From positions 31,082,522-31,146,521 of the forward strand of contig JARCOQ010000006.1 in NCBI GenBank assembly GCA_029207755.1: DNA of 64,000 nt. Reading direction: 5' to 3'. A model generated the notes under the pieces. The model saw only the letters and a list, made by a program, of their open reading frames with translations, did not search any database and was not told the DNA's origin. Shown here piece after piece: positions 51,820-64,000 of this stretch. Positions within the stretch are counted from its first letter, which is position 1, and each line of letters starts with the position of its first letter. Origin of the DNA: Chamaea fasciata (lineage: Eukaryota; Chordata; Aves; Passeriformes; Sylviidae). The position numbers and the translations under genes are program-made.

Positions 51820-54088
51820 TTTAGTTACAAGCTTGCGTTATGCTCCACAAGTTATGAGAACATTTATTTAAAGAATTTGGTTTTGGTCTACCCACCAGAC
51901 AGACCACAGAGACAGAGGCACAGTCTGGATGCTAGAGTTTTTGTTATTAAAAAAACTTAGAAGAAATCACATATATTTTGTTAAACAAGGGGCAAGCAAG
52001 AACTTGATTTTATTATTCAAACTAAAAAATTTGAAATAGAAATTTAAAATTTTAACTTAAAATAATAGCAACTAAAATGTATTTAAAGGCAAATTACAAT
52101 GACAGAGAAAAAAAAGTAATTCTACTGCCAAAATCAAATTTTAAATTGCTGACAGCACTGCAATCACTTTGCAATTATTTTATTTTCATTAAATGAGGAC
52201 TGGAGAAATTATGCAGATTTTAAAAATAATTATGTTTAACGTCATCAAAAATTGTAACAATTTAGGTTTTAAGTCTTCTGCTTTAATATCATTTGTCTTA
52301 GATATGCAAACCCATGCTGATCTGAAAACAGTTACCTGTTTGAAGCTGGGACTATTATTGTATGATGGAGCTTCAGTGATAGGGCAGATCTACTGAACAT
52401 GCTCACTGCCTGCTGCACCTGTTCCTCTCCAGCTGATCAGAAGTCCTTCCTGTTGGCATACTGGTCTGTCTTCCTCCATCTTTCTCTTTGAGGAGTGGAT
52501 ACAGCCTCAAAAATCCAGAAAGTCTCTTGACATGGCCTCTTCAGCACACCCAGACTACTGGAGGAAGACACACGACATTTAGTAGCTGAGGGCTTACCCC
52601 AGCTCTCCTCAGAAGCGCGTCTGTTATGCAAGCAACATATGAGAAACTGATTATTGTCCAATTTTTTGTCATTCCCAGTAAAGATTCTATGCAAGCACAT
52701 TTGTCAAAGAAATACCTAAAAATCTTTCCCTATTTCTTCTTTCACTTTAACATGATTTTAATTTGTGTAATTTTATGAAAATGAACAGGGAAAAATTAAG
52801 TCCGTTGGATGGTTTCATGCTGGCAAATATATTAGTCAAAAGCAGAGTCAAACCTTTTAGAAGCCCAGCTGCTTTAAAAGACTACACAGAGCTACTCAAC
52901 TGATGTTGGGCAATTATGGGATAATCTTCAAGTTGCTCATAGCTAAAAATTAAATTCAACCCTAGAAGCATAAAAGAAGAAATGATAATCTGACACTGGT
53001 TATTACTGTATTCCATCTTATGGTTTTTTAAGAACTTCATCTAATGACTATTTAATGTGTGAGGTCGGCTCAAAGTTATTTCAAAGGTATTGCTGTCATA
53101 CGGGGGCAGATGCTGGATCTCTGGCACAGATGTAACAAGAGGATGTGTATTTCCCATTGTGCCCTGGAGACACAGTGCTTCAGTCTTGATGCATCTCTAC
53201 ATCCGTGCCTAAGCACTTCAGCTTTTTATGTGCATTGTTCAAGACTGCTTGCTGAAGCAAAACTTCATATTTCATAGGCATATTTGTAGGTAAGCAAACA
53301 TTTTTACTGATATGCAGCTCCATAGATATGGATAGTTAAAATTGTACTCCTCTCTAGCCTTTTTTCCTCCCAAGCACATTAAAATACCAACACACCAGAA
53401 GGTCCTGAAGTTTCTCAGGTATAAATCTTCCTAGGTATAAACCCATCTTTTCAATGTTACTATAAACACGAAGATAGGCCAATGGCCTATTTCTTCTGAA
53501 ATGACTTAATTTTATGGAAATCATCTACCACAATGAGAAGATTTGTGTCTGGATTTTCAAAACTGCCAGAATCCAGAGTCCCAGAAATGTACACATAATG
53601 TCTGGTGTGACCACTTAAACCAGAGGTCTCTAAACTCTTGTTGTTTACAAAGTATATCCAACCATTTTGGGTAACTATTCAAATACCTTTAGAAGTTTAG
53701 CCTTTAGACCTTACTCATGTTGGGAACTAACTTCTTATTCACAGAGTTAAAATGTCTCCAAAATAAGCTACCCCAAAACTGATGCATCTTGGATTCAATG
53801 AATTTTTTTTTAAATCTCAGTCGTTGGTCACACCTCTGACCAGCAATAAAATGATTTACAGTCCAGGTGTAAGGAAATACAAATCTCAGACCCTGCTGAG
53901 TTTATAAAATTTTTCCCCTCAATTTCATTAACCAAAAGTGAAACACTACAAAAGGTAGAGTCACTCCTATCTTTGACAAAGGCTTTTTATCACTCTGTCT
54001 ACAGTGATACATGTACATTCAGTTTATAAAGTTTGCACTTTGAATAACAGTTAAGCTATATTGCTCATAACATCATCGTTTTCAAGGA
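51820..54088. other. Unique AT-rich sequence, no gene seen
   Basis: No exon or repeat family recognised. Region 52.4-52.7 kb is less AT-rich and carries an 87-codon minus frame without recognisable features. Confidence 0.5.
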
Positions 54089-54152
54089 GGTGTTAGGTCA
54101 TGGGTTGGACTTGATGTTCTCAAAGGCCTTTTCCAATTTAGATAGTTCTGTT
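54089..54152 (+). repeat. CR1 3'-end scrap
   Basis: GGGTTGGACTTGATGTTCTC followed by AAAGGCCTTTTCCAATTTAG and TAGTTCTG matches the last 60 or so bases of the CR1 type seen at 45.35-45.40 kb. Only the extreme 3' end survives, so a CR1-tailed SINE cannot be excluded, but no tRNA-like head is visible. Confidence 0.65.
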
Positions 54153-56159
54153 AAAATGCAAGCATATATGAAGTTCAACAACACTGTGAATCTACCAAAT
54201 TAATATCAGACATTACTTACACAGAAACACTATTTCTGTAATTTGGTGGCATGTTAATTGCACAGCATCTCTACGTCTTTTAAACACCAAGGAAATTAAC
54301 AGCTGAAAGATCAGAGGTAGGCAGCCTGCTCAGAGATTCTCCTTCCTGAGAGCATGCAGATACAGGACAACAGTAGCTACAGGCAAAGCTTCCTTTACTA
54401 ATGTAATGTAGGTGAGAGATGTCAGCCTACATTTCCACAGACACACTAATTATCACCTGTTAATGATGTCTTCCTTGGAGATACTCATCACTGTCTTTTT
54501 CTGCATAATGACTCTAAATTATTTCAGGTAATCTTGATTTAACACTATCTCCTGATAACTGATTTCTTAATTTATTCACAGCTGAATGATGACTTAAAAC
54601 ATGTTAATAATTACTAATTTTTAATAACTTGACTTTATTGACAGACATACTCAAGTTGTAGAATTTTCCCATTAGAACACTTAAATTTTTTTTTTCAGAT
54701 GATATTCCCACTATATTCTTGATTATCAAAAGTGGGAAGGGAGGAAATGTCACGAAAATTTTAATTGTGGTATTGTTATACACATTCCTTATTACACATT
54801 CCTTAACTAAAGCAAACAATTACATGCTTTTAACAGAAGCTTCTATATATTTGTTTAAATCACTACTTTGTCTTGTTTGTTTTTCAACGCATGCAGAAAA
54901 TTTTATCTCAATGTAAATTTATCCCATTTTTCAGTTTCATCTTGTAGAACAGTGTCACAGATCTTTTTTTTTTTTTAGGTCTATAGTAAAGATGTTTGAG
55001 GTACATTTACATCCAGGGAAAATGCTGGGGAAATGGGAGAACATAGACTACTTAGTAGGTATACTAATAGTTTTGGTCAAGTGAATTAATGAAGCTTTAA
55101 AGAAAAGTGCCTCTTTTTGTTGCATCTGTGTTTTAGAAATATGAATTACTGTGCCCTTGGTTTTCTCATGAATACACATAGGGAAATGAAGGCATAAGGC
55201 AACTCTATTGATACTTTGGACTATATCTACTTACATTAATGCTAGTGCACAGTGGATGGAGAATCAAGATTCCAGAGAAATACTATGACCTTCAGATCAT
55301 CAGCTCTGAGTGAGTGTTGCTCCCAGGCTCATTATTCTCCCAGATATGAGCAAAGAAAACAAACCAATACTTGGCTAAGATAAACCCTTTAACTTATCAA
55401 TCTTACAAGCCTACAAGTAAAAATCTTTAAGATTACATCTTGAAAAGTTCTCCCAACATTTTTAAATCTATTCCATTTGAATATTTGCCTCAATCAAGAC
55501 CACAGCAAAAAAATTCATATCAAAGTATTACACAGATCTCATTAAGCAAATATCCTGAGCAGGGACCTGACAGAAAAACAGTGGAGTCTGTCCAAAGAGC
55601 TGCTCTGTGGGATGAAAGCTGAATAAAGTCTATAATTTGGGATTTATCATTTCAGTGTTTGGACTGGAGCAGAAAAAGCAACTTAATTAGTCAATAAATT
55701 ACTCTTTATCACTTTCTCAATAATAAAAAGCTGACCGTCAGGGGAAATGCCAACTCCTGGGCTTCAAATTAATGCAAAATAACATATTTTCAAGTGTTCC
55801 AACCTATATTTATATGAGGGTTTTGTCCTATTTACTGCCCTCAGTCACAATGTATTTGCTTTTTCATTAGGGCACTATCTGACAAAAGACCAGGTCCATG
55901 AAGTCTGTGCAATTTTTTTTCCTACTTTGAAATCCTGAAGTCCAAACGTGGAATCATTCCATGCAAAATGAAAAAATGGTGTTCATGGAAACATGGCATT
56001 CAACCTTTTCCAGATGAAGAAAATAGTTTTCCTGTCCTTTCCTCCTTAATCTTCAACACTTATCTCCTTTTAATTTATTCTCGCTTCTCAGCTTCTAGAA
56101 ATGTCCTACATGAAACAATTACTATTCACTCTCTTAATGGAATGCACAGTATACCTGGT

Positions 56160-56160
<1 letters not shown>
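54153..56160. other. Unique AT-rich sequence, no gene seen
   Basis: A T run lies at about 54965-54977. No exon or repeat family recognised. Confidence 0.5.

Positions 56161-56199
<39 letters not shown>
56161..56199. repeat. Poly(A) run, 39 bases
   Basis: An uninterrupted run of 39 A followed by A-rich sequence to about 56215. The upstream text is not mRNA-like. Confidence 0.97.
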
Positions 56200-56201
<2 letters not shown>

Positions 56202-56215
56202 ACCAAAAAAACAAA

Positions 56216-59200
56216 ACCCTAAGGAAAGGAAAATCAAAATATATACAAGAAATATTCAACAGTAGGTTAGTGTTTATAATTCTGAGCAGATCTATAAAGT
56301 CAAAGTTATTAACTTATTATAAAGTTATTTTACTATAAAAAAAAAAACTGTATCCTGTTAATTTTTGTGATCAAGGACTATTTTGGTTTCCTCTAATGTG
56401 TGTTAATGGAAATAAATACTTCCCTACATCATAACAACTTATTGTATGAAAACATACTGTTCCAAACAAGCCTCATTTAAACATTTTTTCCTAAATAATA
56501 CCATATAGGATAATAGGATTTAGTTCTTTCTCCTGAAAATATACTTGCTGAAGAAATATAGTAAAAGATAACTTGTATGTTTGACAACCAACATATATTA
56601 GCATATTAATGATCATTCTGAACTAAGAGACTACATAAGCAGTTAAAGTGCCAAAGTATATATACTTGCCCTGTTGTCATAACAACAAAAAAAAGATAAT
56701 GTGGGATTTGTGCAAAGAAAATTTCAAAATATTCAAAACAAAAATTTGTCTGCAGCTTAGAAGAACCACTGTGCTCCCTCCTCATGCACTTGGTCTCAGA
56801 TGCAGGCAAAACTTTTTTAGTGAAAAGCAGCACAATATTTTTTGAATTGTGATTGGCTTGACTGATTATAAATTTATCAAGAAACCCTACTGCCCACTCT
56901 CTAAAAGACAATGATTCAACTTTCCAGATTGTCCCCAGGTCAGCTGTCAAGGGCTGGCTGCGGAAACTCAGGTACAGACTAACTATTTATATTGATCAAG
57001 GTCTGGACAAAGAAACTTCATGTAAACTTCAGTGTGTTTTAAAATGTGATTAGATCGAGGAAACTCTGCAGCACTTTTACTGGAAGTGAGTCTCTTTGAG
57101 GAGAACCTTTCATACCCAACCCACTGTTTTACAGCTTGTCTTTGATAGAGTAGAAAGTTTGCAGACAAATGAGCAGAGGCTACAATCATTTTACTCTCCC
57201 CAAGTATATATTTTTAAGATGTCATTGATAATCTTGTAGTGCCACGGTATGATTAGGATACAATCGGGAACACAAGAACAACAAAATCTTTTCCAACATG
57301 TGCCTACGCAAAAAAAAAAAAAAAGATTGGAAGAAAGATTTATTGTTGATCAATATAGCTTCTTACAGATTATATTGTGAAATAGATTATAGTTCAATGT
57401 ATTTTTCAGTACATCAGCATCTATATATCTATATGTGTGTATGTATATATTACAGATGTGGCTGATCATATGGAATTTTGAATTAGTGCAGTTCCACTGT
57501 CATTATCTGACTAAATGAAACAAACATAAATGAAAACATACATGACTTCACAAAACAATCTAACTGTCTCTAAGGAATGTCTTCTCTAGCTGTCAGCACA
57601 GTTTTCATACACAAATAACAACTCTGTACAACTGAGCTTGTCAGGCATGCAGTGATGGGTAGATTGCTTTGAGATCAAAGCTGCACCTCTGAACACAGTG
57701 AAAAGTACTGACTTCACAGTTTTTCAGTTATTATGACAAATTCCTCACAAGCTGATAGATGCAGATTTAGGATGTATGATATAAAAAACTTTACAACATC
57801 TAAAATGAAACTCAGACTCCTAACACATGTACCTGCCTAAGGTCACCCTCTGGCTAGTATTTGAAGGTTGAATAAAAGACCAAGTACATCATTGGTTTGC
57901 CCACTGATTAAAGATATACTATTGAGAAAATGATCAAGTTCAACTTTTGAACACATCATTTTCTTTAAATAGCTAAGAAGACCTCTGTGTCAAAATAGCA
58001 ACATGAAAGTTTTGCCCAAGGCTGGGTATATCTTTCCAGGATGAACATCTTATGCTTAATGAAACAAGTGATGCACAGAGGAAATGAAAGTTGAATATCA
58101 GAATTGCTATTAGACATGATCAGTAAGGTTACTAGCAGAAAGAAAAAGAAAGAAACCAAATGCATTCTGAAAATCCTTTTTTTCCATTTCTTCTCAAAAT
58201 GAATGAAACATTCAGAGTTATACTTCTGTTTTGCCTACACATGGGAAAATGCACATAAAGAAAACTCCTCTGTGTAACTGCCAATGAAATGCTTCATCTG
58301 AGAAGTAATACTGGCCATAACTTCAGGTGTTGATTTAAGACAACCTGAACATCGCTTAAAATTCATTACATGTTTTCAAAAATGTCACTGTGTATCTGTG
58401 CCTAACTGAGCATTGTTTAAGTCCTGTCCCCGAAAGTGTGACTGTAGGAGTAACATAACTGACAGTATTCAGAATCTGACACTTTTTCTCAGTGTCTTCA
58501 AGGAAAAGATAGTTCTGATTTTATTTTGCATAGAAGGAGGCAAAATTCCTAAATTTCTATTATTTATGTGGAAGATATAACCATCTTTAAGGAAAAACAT
58601 AGATTATTCACTGTTGGTAAAGTTTCCTGTCTAAAGCTTATCTATCCAGTTTAGCACCAGCTGCTACACAATGACAGTAAAGCCAGCTTCTGCAATTTGT
58701 GTAAAAGCTTTAACCAGCAGTGTTAAGTAGTTACTTATAGAAAAAAATCCCAAATCAAATTACACAAAGCAATATTGCAGCATTTAAAATATTAAAAAGT
58801 ATTCAAAAATCAATGAATTTTAACTTATTTTCGGCACATTGTTAAAGGTCCTGTAATTGTTCATGTAAAAAAACTCCTGCATTCCCTTGCTAGAAGTATT
58901 TCTGTACTTACACACTGAGAGGAGAAAAACACTGTGCTTTATGGGACCTATCACAAATAAGTCCTGCAGATTCAATCAGCCTCTGTAGCCTGATTAAATA
59001 CATCCACAAGCATGTCTGTAAACTCTATTTACCCTGACAGGCAAGAGGCTGTATCAAAATACCTACAACACAACGAATTGCTTGTCCTGTCTCTGAAGAA
59101 ATCATGAGCTTGAAAAAATTAATGAAGATTACTTTAAAAAATATAACATCATTAAGCAAATACTTACTACTAATTGTTTTCTTCAGTACAGAAGCAGAAT

Positions 59201-60351
59201 AAGGTGTTTTGGTCTTTACCTTAATATTAGAATGCAAACAAGTTCATACTCCTGTTCTTCAAGCACTGCAACATCTCAAGTGACAGTGCCAGTAGAAGCT
59301 ACCTTCCCCTTAATTAGGATAAAATTTGCAAATACAATGTTGAAGAGCTTAGCCTTCATCTAATTACCAGTTTTATAAGTTCTCAATGAACAACAGGAAC
59401 ATTTCTGCAAGTGCGCTGCAATGGCATTTTCCCTGTAAAATGGTGGAAGACATTTGAGAATGAATGGAGTCATTAAATACACCTCTTTTTCACCTGTAAT
59501 TTAAACAAAAGCAAAACAAATGAGAAGATCATCTGTAAAAGTGACAGTTGATGTTCAAGCTGACTCTTCAGTGGCATAGTGGTTGCATATAAGACAAAAA
59601 GGTGAGTCAAAGAAAAAGTATTGAATGCAAGCTTAAAATATTTAATTTTAGAACAGGTTCATGCAATACACTCTAAAAGGAATCTGAGAACATATTTGTT
59701 TCTAACTTTATGCCTCTTGCATATAATTTTCTGCTTAGCAACAATTACTGCAGATATTGGCAGGTTTTGTGAAAGAAGAAAAAAAAACCTAAACTATTTC
59801 AAGTATGAAACTTTTATCATCATGGGGGTGAAATCTCTAATTCAAAGTATTTCCATGAAGGCTCAATTTTCATGATGAAAAATATTAATACTGAAAAAAT
59901 GTATCCTTACATTTTTCTGGCCACAAAGGTCTCTATTCAACATATCCTGGAGCCCTTTCTCAATATAAATAGACAATGGCTGGACACAGGGTGTTTTTCT
60001 CCAGCTAATAGAGGGCTCACACAATATAGCAGTTTGTAAATTGTTCTCAGAAATGGAGAGCTTGGTAGCTTTTCTCAAAACAGGGCAGGAAAAATAAAAT
60101 TGTGTGTATTTTCATAGAGAAACAGTAAAAGGAGTGGATGTGGAACATTCAGGACTGACACTGTTTAATGGCAGTAGAGTTTTGGAGTCTGGTGATTGAG
60201 AATATCTTGAATGAATTACTTCCATTAATAAATTGTTAAGAATTGGTATGTAAATTACTCTGCAAACTTAATTAGTTGGTTCTCTATTTTCAGTATCTAA
60301 CCCCCCCACTTTAATAATACATATCCTCTCTCTCTTTTTTTTTTTTTACAG
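56216..60351. other. Unique AT-rich sequence, no gene seen
   Basis: It contains an A run at about 57310-57324 and a degenerate TA/TG-repeat patch at 57419-57451. Inverted AATCAG...CTGATT lies near 58974-58996. Several TAATTA-type cores lie at 59.3-59.4 kb. A 114-codon minus frame at 56606-56950 looks random. Confidence 0.45.
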
Positions 60352-60464
60352 CAAATTACTGGAATTATCTTTGTTAATATTTGATTTGGCACAAAAAATA
60401 TTAAGGTTACCATGACAACAGTGTCAGTAGCAATATATCAGCTGAATTACAATAATGACAATAT
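60352..60464 (+). other. Possible non-coding exon (splice-site pair only)
   Basis: A strong acceptor-like string (CTCTCTCT, 13 T, ACAG) ends at 60351. A GTAAGC donor-like string begins at 60465, framing 113 bp. Frames within it contain early stops, so if real it would belong to a non-coding or untranslated exon. The T run alone could create the acceptor by chance. An X-box-like GTTACCATGACAAC lies inside at 60406-60419. Confidence 0.15.
60406..60419. promoter_or_regulatory. RFX X-box-like motif
   Basis: GTTACCATGACAAC is one mismatch from the palindromic RFX consensus (GTNRCC, spacer, RGYAAC). It lies in a unique-looking segment with other motif-like strings, including an AP-1-type TGAGTCA at 60618-60624. 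Binding is not shown. Confidence 0.3.
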
Positions 60465-60959
60465 GTAAGCAAAGGAATGTGAGCCTTTAAGGGAGAAGCA
60501 TGCTCCAACCCAGTATAACAATTATGAGCACTCCCTGGCTTATGCTTCCTTTCATTTATGATAAAGGCCCTTATTCCCAGAGGTGCTGCATGTAATCAAG
60601 CTTTTAACAAAGTAGGATGAGTCAGAGATATGTATAATGACTATTCAAATTCATGCAGATAAGAAAGAACTCTATAAGTCAGAGTTTTGCATTTTTGATA
60701 TAAGCCATTATGGACTGAAGGATTCTATGCTGTAATAGCAGTTGTATTTGAGTAAATTCAGATTAGTCAGCAATTTTATTAAAATATACATTGCTCCTTC
60801 TGAAACACCCTTAATTGTCAAACTTCCAAGTCTCAGGAATGCAAACATTTAAAAGAGGTTCCTAACACTGGAAACATATCATGCAGTGAGTCCCAGGCTT
60901 TTTCACCTGTGTCCCACCCTTCCCCAATCCGTGAAATTCCCTGGTAATTTGTTCTTGTT
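60465..60959. other. Unique segment, possible conserved non-coding DNA
   Basis: High-complexity sequence without repeats, containing TTTATGATAAA, TGAGTCA and an octamer-like ATGCAGAT. I cannot test conservation. No reading frame is supported. Confidence 0.3.
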
Positions 60960-61288
60960 CAGCTTGGAGAAGATTGAGGGCAGTCTGCAACATCTTGAAG
61001 AACAGTGTAGGAAAGGTGGTGATCTCTCCTCTCTGGTGACCAGAAATAGGACACAAGGGAGAAGAATGAAACTGCATCTCAGGCGATGTTTGGACTGGAA
61101 TGGAGGAAAAGGTTGCTCACTAGGTGGGTGGTCACAGCACCAAGCCTGCCAGAGTTCAAGCAGCATCTGGATGATTCTGCCAGTCATGTGGTTCAGTTCC
61201 AGGTAGGTCTGAGAGTAGCAGGGAATTGGTCTCAATGATCTTTATGGATCCCTTCCAGCTTGAGAGATATGCTGTGATTCTATGATTG
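60960..61288 (+). repeat. CR1 LINE fragment, 3' part
   Basis: Forward-oriented landmarks are GGCAGTCTGCAACATCTTGA, TGATCTCTCCTCTCTGGTGA, AAACTGCATCTCAGG and GGTCACAGCACCAAGCCTGC. They are followed by ATGATCTTTATGGATCCCTT and a tail GTGATTCTATGATT. It represents the end of ORF2 and the 3' UTR. Its terminal 50 bases match the tail of the SINE at 2.1 kb with substitutions, so it comes from the CR1 group that supplied that tail or a close relative. Homology may extend a little further upstream. Confidence 0.85.
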
Positions 61289-61617
61289 CTTGCATAGGCT
61301 CAAGGGGGAAAGGACATGACAAAGAGTCTTTTGTGGATTTCAGTATTTTTATTTTTGACTGCTTTGAATGCAAGGTTTCAGTATCACCACAGGGTAATAA
61401 AAAACACAATTTATTAAATTTCAAAGAAATTTCTCTTTTCTTTCTTTTTAAATGGGGAAAATGTGTCCAGCTTAATATTGTCTTCAAATTTTTACAGCCA
61501 TCGCTAAACGAATTGCAACACATTACCTAAGTCTGATTGTTCATTAATGTGGAAATAGTTTGCACAGCATATGATTCTTCTGAAATTAGAGAATAATTGA
61601 GAGAAAAATAAACAACC

Positions 61618-61636
61618 TTTTTTTTTTTTTTTTTTT
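61618..61636. repeat. Poly(T) run, 19 bases
   Basis: An uninterrupted T run following AACAACC. Simple repeat. Confidence 0.95.
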
Positions 61637-62513
61637 GGTCATCTAGCTAGTACAAGCTCTACACATAGAGGAAGAGTGGTTCTGTCCTACCAAGGTAATG
61701 GAACTGAATAGTCTGGTAGACAAGAAGACATTATACTGCAGGGGAGCAAAAGACCCTAAGCTGCCTTCATCCCATGCTCTGACCCATCCTTATCATCAGT
61801 CACACAAACACATATACATACCCATCCCTACTGAGCACAATCTCTTTCACTGTCAGACAAGAGGAGTCTTCTCCCTTTTCTGCACAGACAAGGATGGGCA
61901 ACACACAGACACCCACACAGACTGACACTAGATTCTACTTTTCAGCTGCCCTTAAACAACTTGAAGTCACTGAGATCACTGTTAATTACAAAGTCAGTTA
62001 AGTAATTAATATATCTCCAGCCTTTGACCTACAATAAAACAACATAAGAATGAAACCATAGCTAAGAACTGTATTATGATTACTTGCCATCCTGTTCAAA
62101 GCACTTGCTGAATAAAATACACAATATTACCTAAAAATAATCCTATGTCAAGCAAAAATTTCCTAGCTTTCATAACAGAAACCCAAACCTTTATAACATA
62201 ACAATGATATTTCTAGGTTAGAGAAATGTTATGGTCTTGCTTTTTATAAAGATTTTCTTATCATGCTTTACCAGCTTATGTTGGTGTTAAATGACTCTTG
62301 GTATGTTTATAGCATGGACAGAGGCTAAACAAATTAATTTGTTTAGTATTATGAAAACACTTTGTATATAAAAAGAGAAAATTTGATAGGAACAAGCTCT
62401 TAACATTCCGAAAGAAAATTATGGAACTTCAGCTGCAACTTGTATACAGAAGATTTTACACAGGGCTGATCTTTTTATCGCGTTTTAAAGACATTTCTTA
62501 AGTTATTTCCAGA

Positions 62514-62534
62514 TTTTTTTTTTTTTTTTTTTTT
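62514..62534. repeat. Poly(T) run, 21 bases
   Basis: An uninterrupted T run between TCCAGA and GCTACC. Simple repeat. Confidence 0.95.
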
Positions 62535-64000
62535 GCTACCTCGCAATTGACTGCAGGCCATTCCTCCAGAGGAAGTCTTTAGAGTTTAGATCACAGCTCC
62601 TACATACAACAAAAGAAAAAATCCCACCACCAACAGTAACAAAAAAACCCTACGACTCCACTCAAAGGGGTTTCTCCAGTTTTTATCTGACCATTTTTCA
62701 ACACTCTCTTTCAGCTTAAATGACATTAGTGCTAGACTAATTTGAAGACCACCCCTTCTTCCATCTTCTACTTTCACCTCATATAGGCACTTAGGCCAAT
62801 AAACAAGATGACTCAGAGCAGTTTTCTGCTTTCTTGGTGCAGGAGTGATTGCCTGTGGGAGTGTGCATTTATGCATGAGAATGGGAAAAATGATCCCAGA
62901 AAAGGAGGAGGAGGATAAAAGGGAGTAAGATGCATCAAAATGGCATTGCAGAATTTCAGCTTCAATAAAGTTTGCTGGAGACTGAAATGTGGATGATGTT
63001 ATCCAGACTCATCTATATGTAACAAAGCTTATAAATATGCAGTTCAAATATTGTATTTAGTTACAAAATATGGAACTTCTGTGTATATCCTATAAAACTG
63101 GATGGCTGAGGGGCCAAATCCTCCCAAAGAGAAAGACACACTAGTTTTAATTCTCTAGCGAACTCCAGTGAAGTACAGTACACACAACAAGAGCATGCAC
63201 TACTAACATTCCTGCACTGCATTTTTAGGCAGCAAAGAGAGTCAATATTCCAGACTGCAGAGCAGAGGATAAAGTTCCCTCAGCAAATAGTGCTATCATA
63301 ACTGGAACTAAAGAAAATACAGATATGGAGAAGCAACACAACACAGCCCAGTGTAAGGCTGTATTTAGTTTATTAGCCCTCCAGAGATGGATGTTCTTTG
63401 CTGCATGCTTGAGTAAGATAATTTTCTTCATCGTCTTCACCCTACTGAGCTGTCGAAGACCAATAATTACTTTCTCACATTTAGTTCAAAGTACAGGTCA
63501 AAAGGCTCACCTTTTTAGTTTAGCAAGTGTGTTCAAACAGACCAGGCAAGACAGTACATGGGAAAAGGAGAGGTCTTTTTTCTAAATCAATTGATTTTCC
63601 TGAAGCAGGGAGGAAAGAAAGAGTGGGCATTTAGGGACACATGAAAATTAAAAAAAAAAAACCTGAGGATTTTCATTATATAGGTGAACACCTCAATATG
63701 CTTTAAAATGCTTGTGAATAGCTCTTAACCTTTCCCCAATTCAGAGGTGTTTAAATGTTTTAACGTTTTTGGTAACACATTTTAAGATTCCTTTATACCT
63801 TATATCTATATTCTTTGTAATGTGATATTCTTGCTTTTAATTGTTAGCATTGAATTCATAATTTGTTTATACTAGTATCAATTTCTCAATTTCTTACAAA
63901 TTGTTTCCACTCAACTGGATCCACTGCAAGCTGTCTCTAATTTTGTTCTTTCCATCATTTTTTATATTTGCTCTTTTAGCTTCACAGAGATTCACCTTCT

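Larger units (their letters stand above)
61289..64000. other. Unique AT-rich sequence, no gene seen
   Basis: It contains the T runs listed separately and CA-rich patches at about 61799-61925. A frame at 63325-63585 starts with ATG but resembles no protein. The window ends in AT-rich sequence. Confidence 0.5.

Noticed and set aside
56161..56215. Poly(A) tail of a processed pseudogene
   Set aside because: Upstream DNA shows no mRNA-like or spliced coding text. Processed pseudogenes are rare in birds because CR1 does not use poly(A). The same reasoning applies to the A runs at 13761 and 40778.
62514..62534. Rho-independent or Pol III terminator
   Set aside because: There is no stem before it and no Pol III gene nearby. 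It is a simple T run in vertebrate DNA.

Overview
The window reads as nuclear DNA from a bird, most likely a passerine (songbird or suboscine). It is AT-rich. Its dispersed repeats are almost all CR1 LINE fragments, the dominant bird retroposon. Near 2.0 kb is a short element whose head resembles tRNA-Ile(AAT) and whose tail matches the CR1 3' end seen elsewhere in this window (near 61.2 kb). That is the architecture of the tRNA-Ile/CR1 SINE known from passerines (TguSINE1). LTR remnants of avian endogenous retroviruses are also present.

No protein-coding gene is supported. Every open frame is short (about 120 codons or fewer), several need a non-ATG start, and none resembles a known cellular protein. 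The longest conserved peptide pieces belong to the CR1 reverse-transcriptase ORF. The stretch is best described as intergenic or deep intronic sequence in a gene-poor region.

Layout: 1-5 kb is unique AT-rich DNA with the SINE at 2.0 kb. At 5.4 kb there is a CR1 scrap and at 11.5-12.1 kb a probable antisense LTR. A-run and AT-rich sequence occupies 13-18 kb, with an ERV-like fragment at 18.7 kb and a (TAT)n array at 20.0 kb. A CR1 lies at 21.45 kb and a roughly 1-kb CR1 at 26.8-27.8 kb with a pentamer expansion inside it. A perfect (CATAC)n array is at 30.7 kb and a solo ERVL-type LTR at 31.85-32.40 kb. At 34.5-35.5 kb a CR1 is split by a 787-bp insertion flanked by a 6-bp direct repeat. A CR1 is at 45.0 kb, a CpG-richer ERV-derived block at 47.0-47.8 kb, and CR1s at 51.1, 54.1 and 61.0 kb. 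Long A or T runs occur at 13.8, 40.8, 56.2, 61.6 and 62.5 kb.

No genes work together here. The interest lies in retroposon archaeology (nested insertion, SINE-LINE pairing, microsatellite birth inside CR1) and in a few unexplained unique segments, notably 60.35-60.8 kb, 42.8-43.2 kb and 43.9-44.1 kb, that could be regulatory or exonic. I found no convincing undescribed system. All family assignments rest on recognition by eye, not on a database search.
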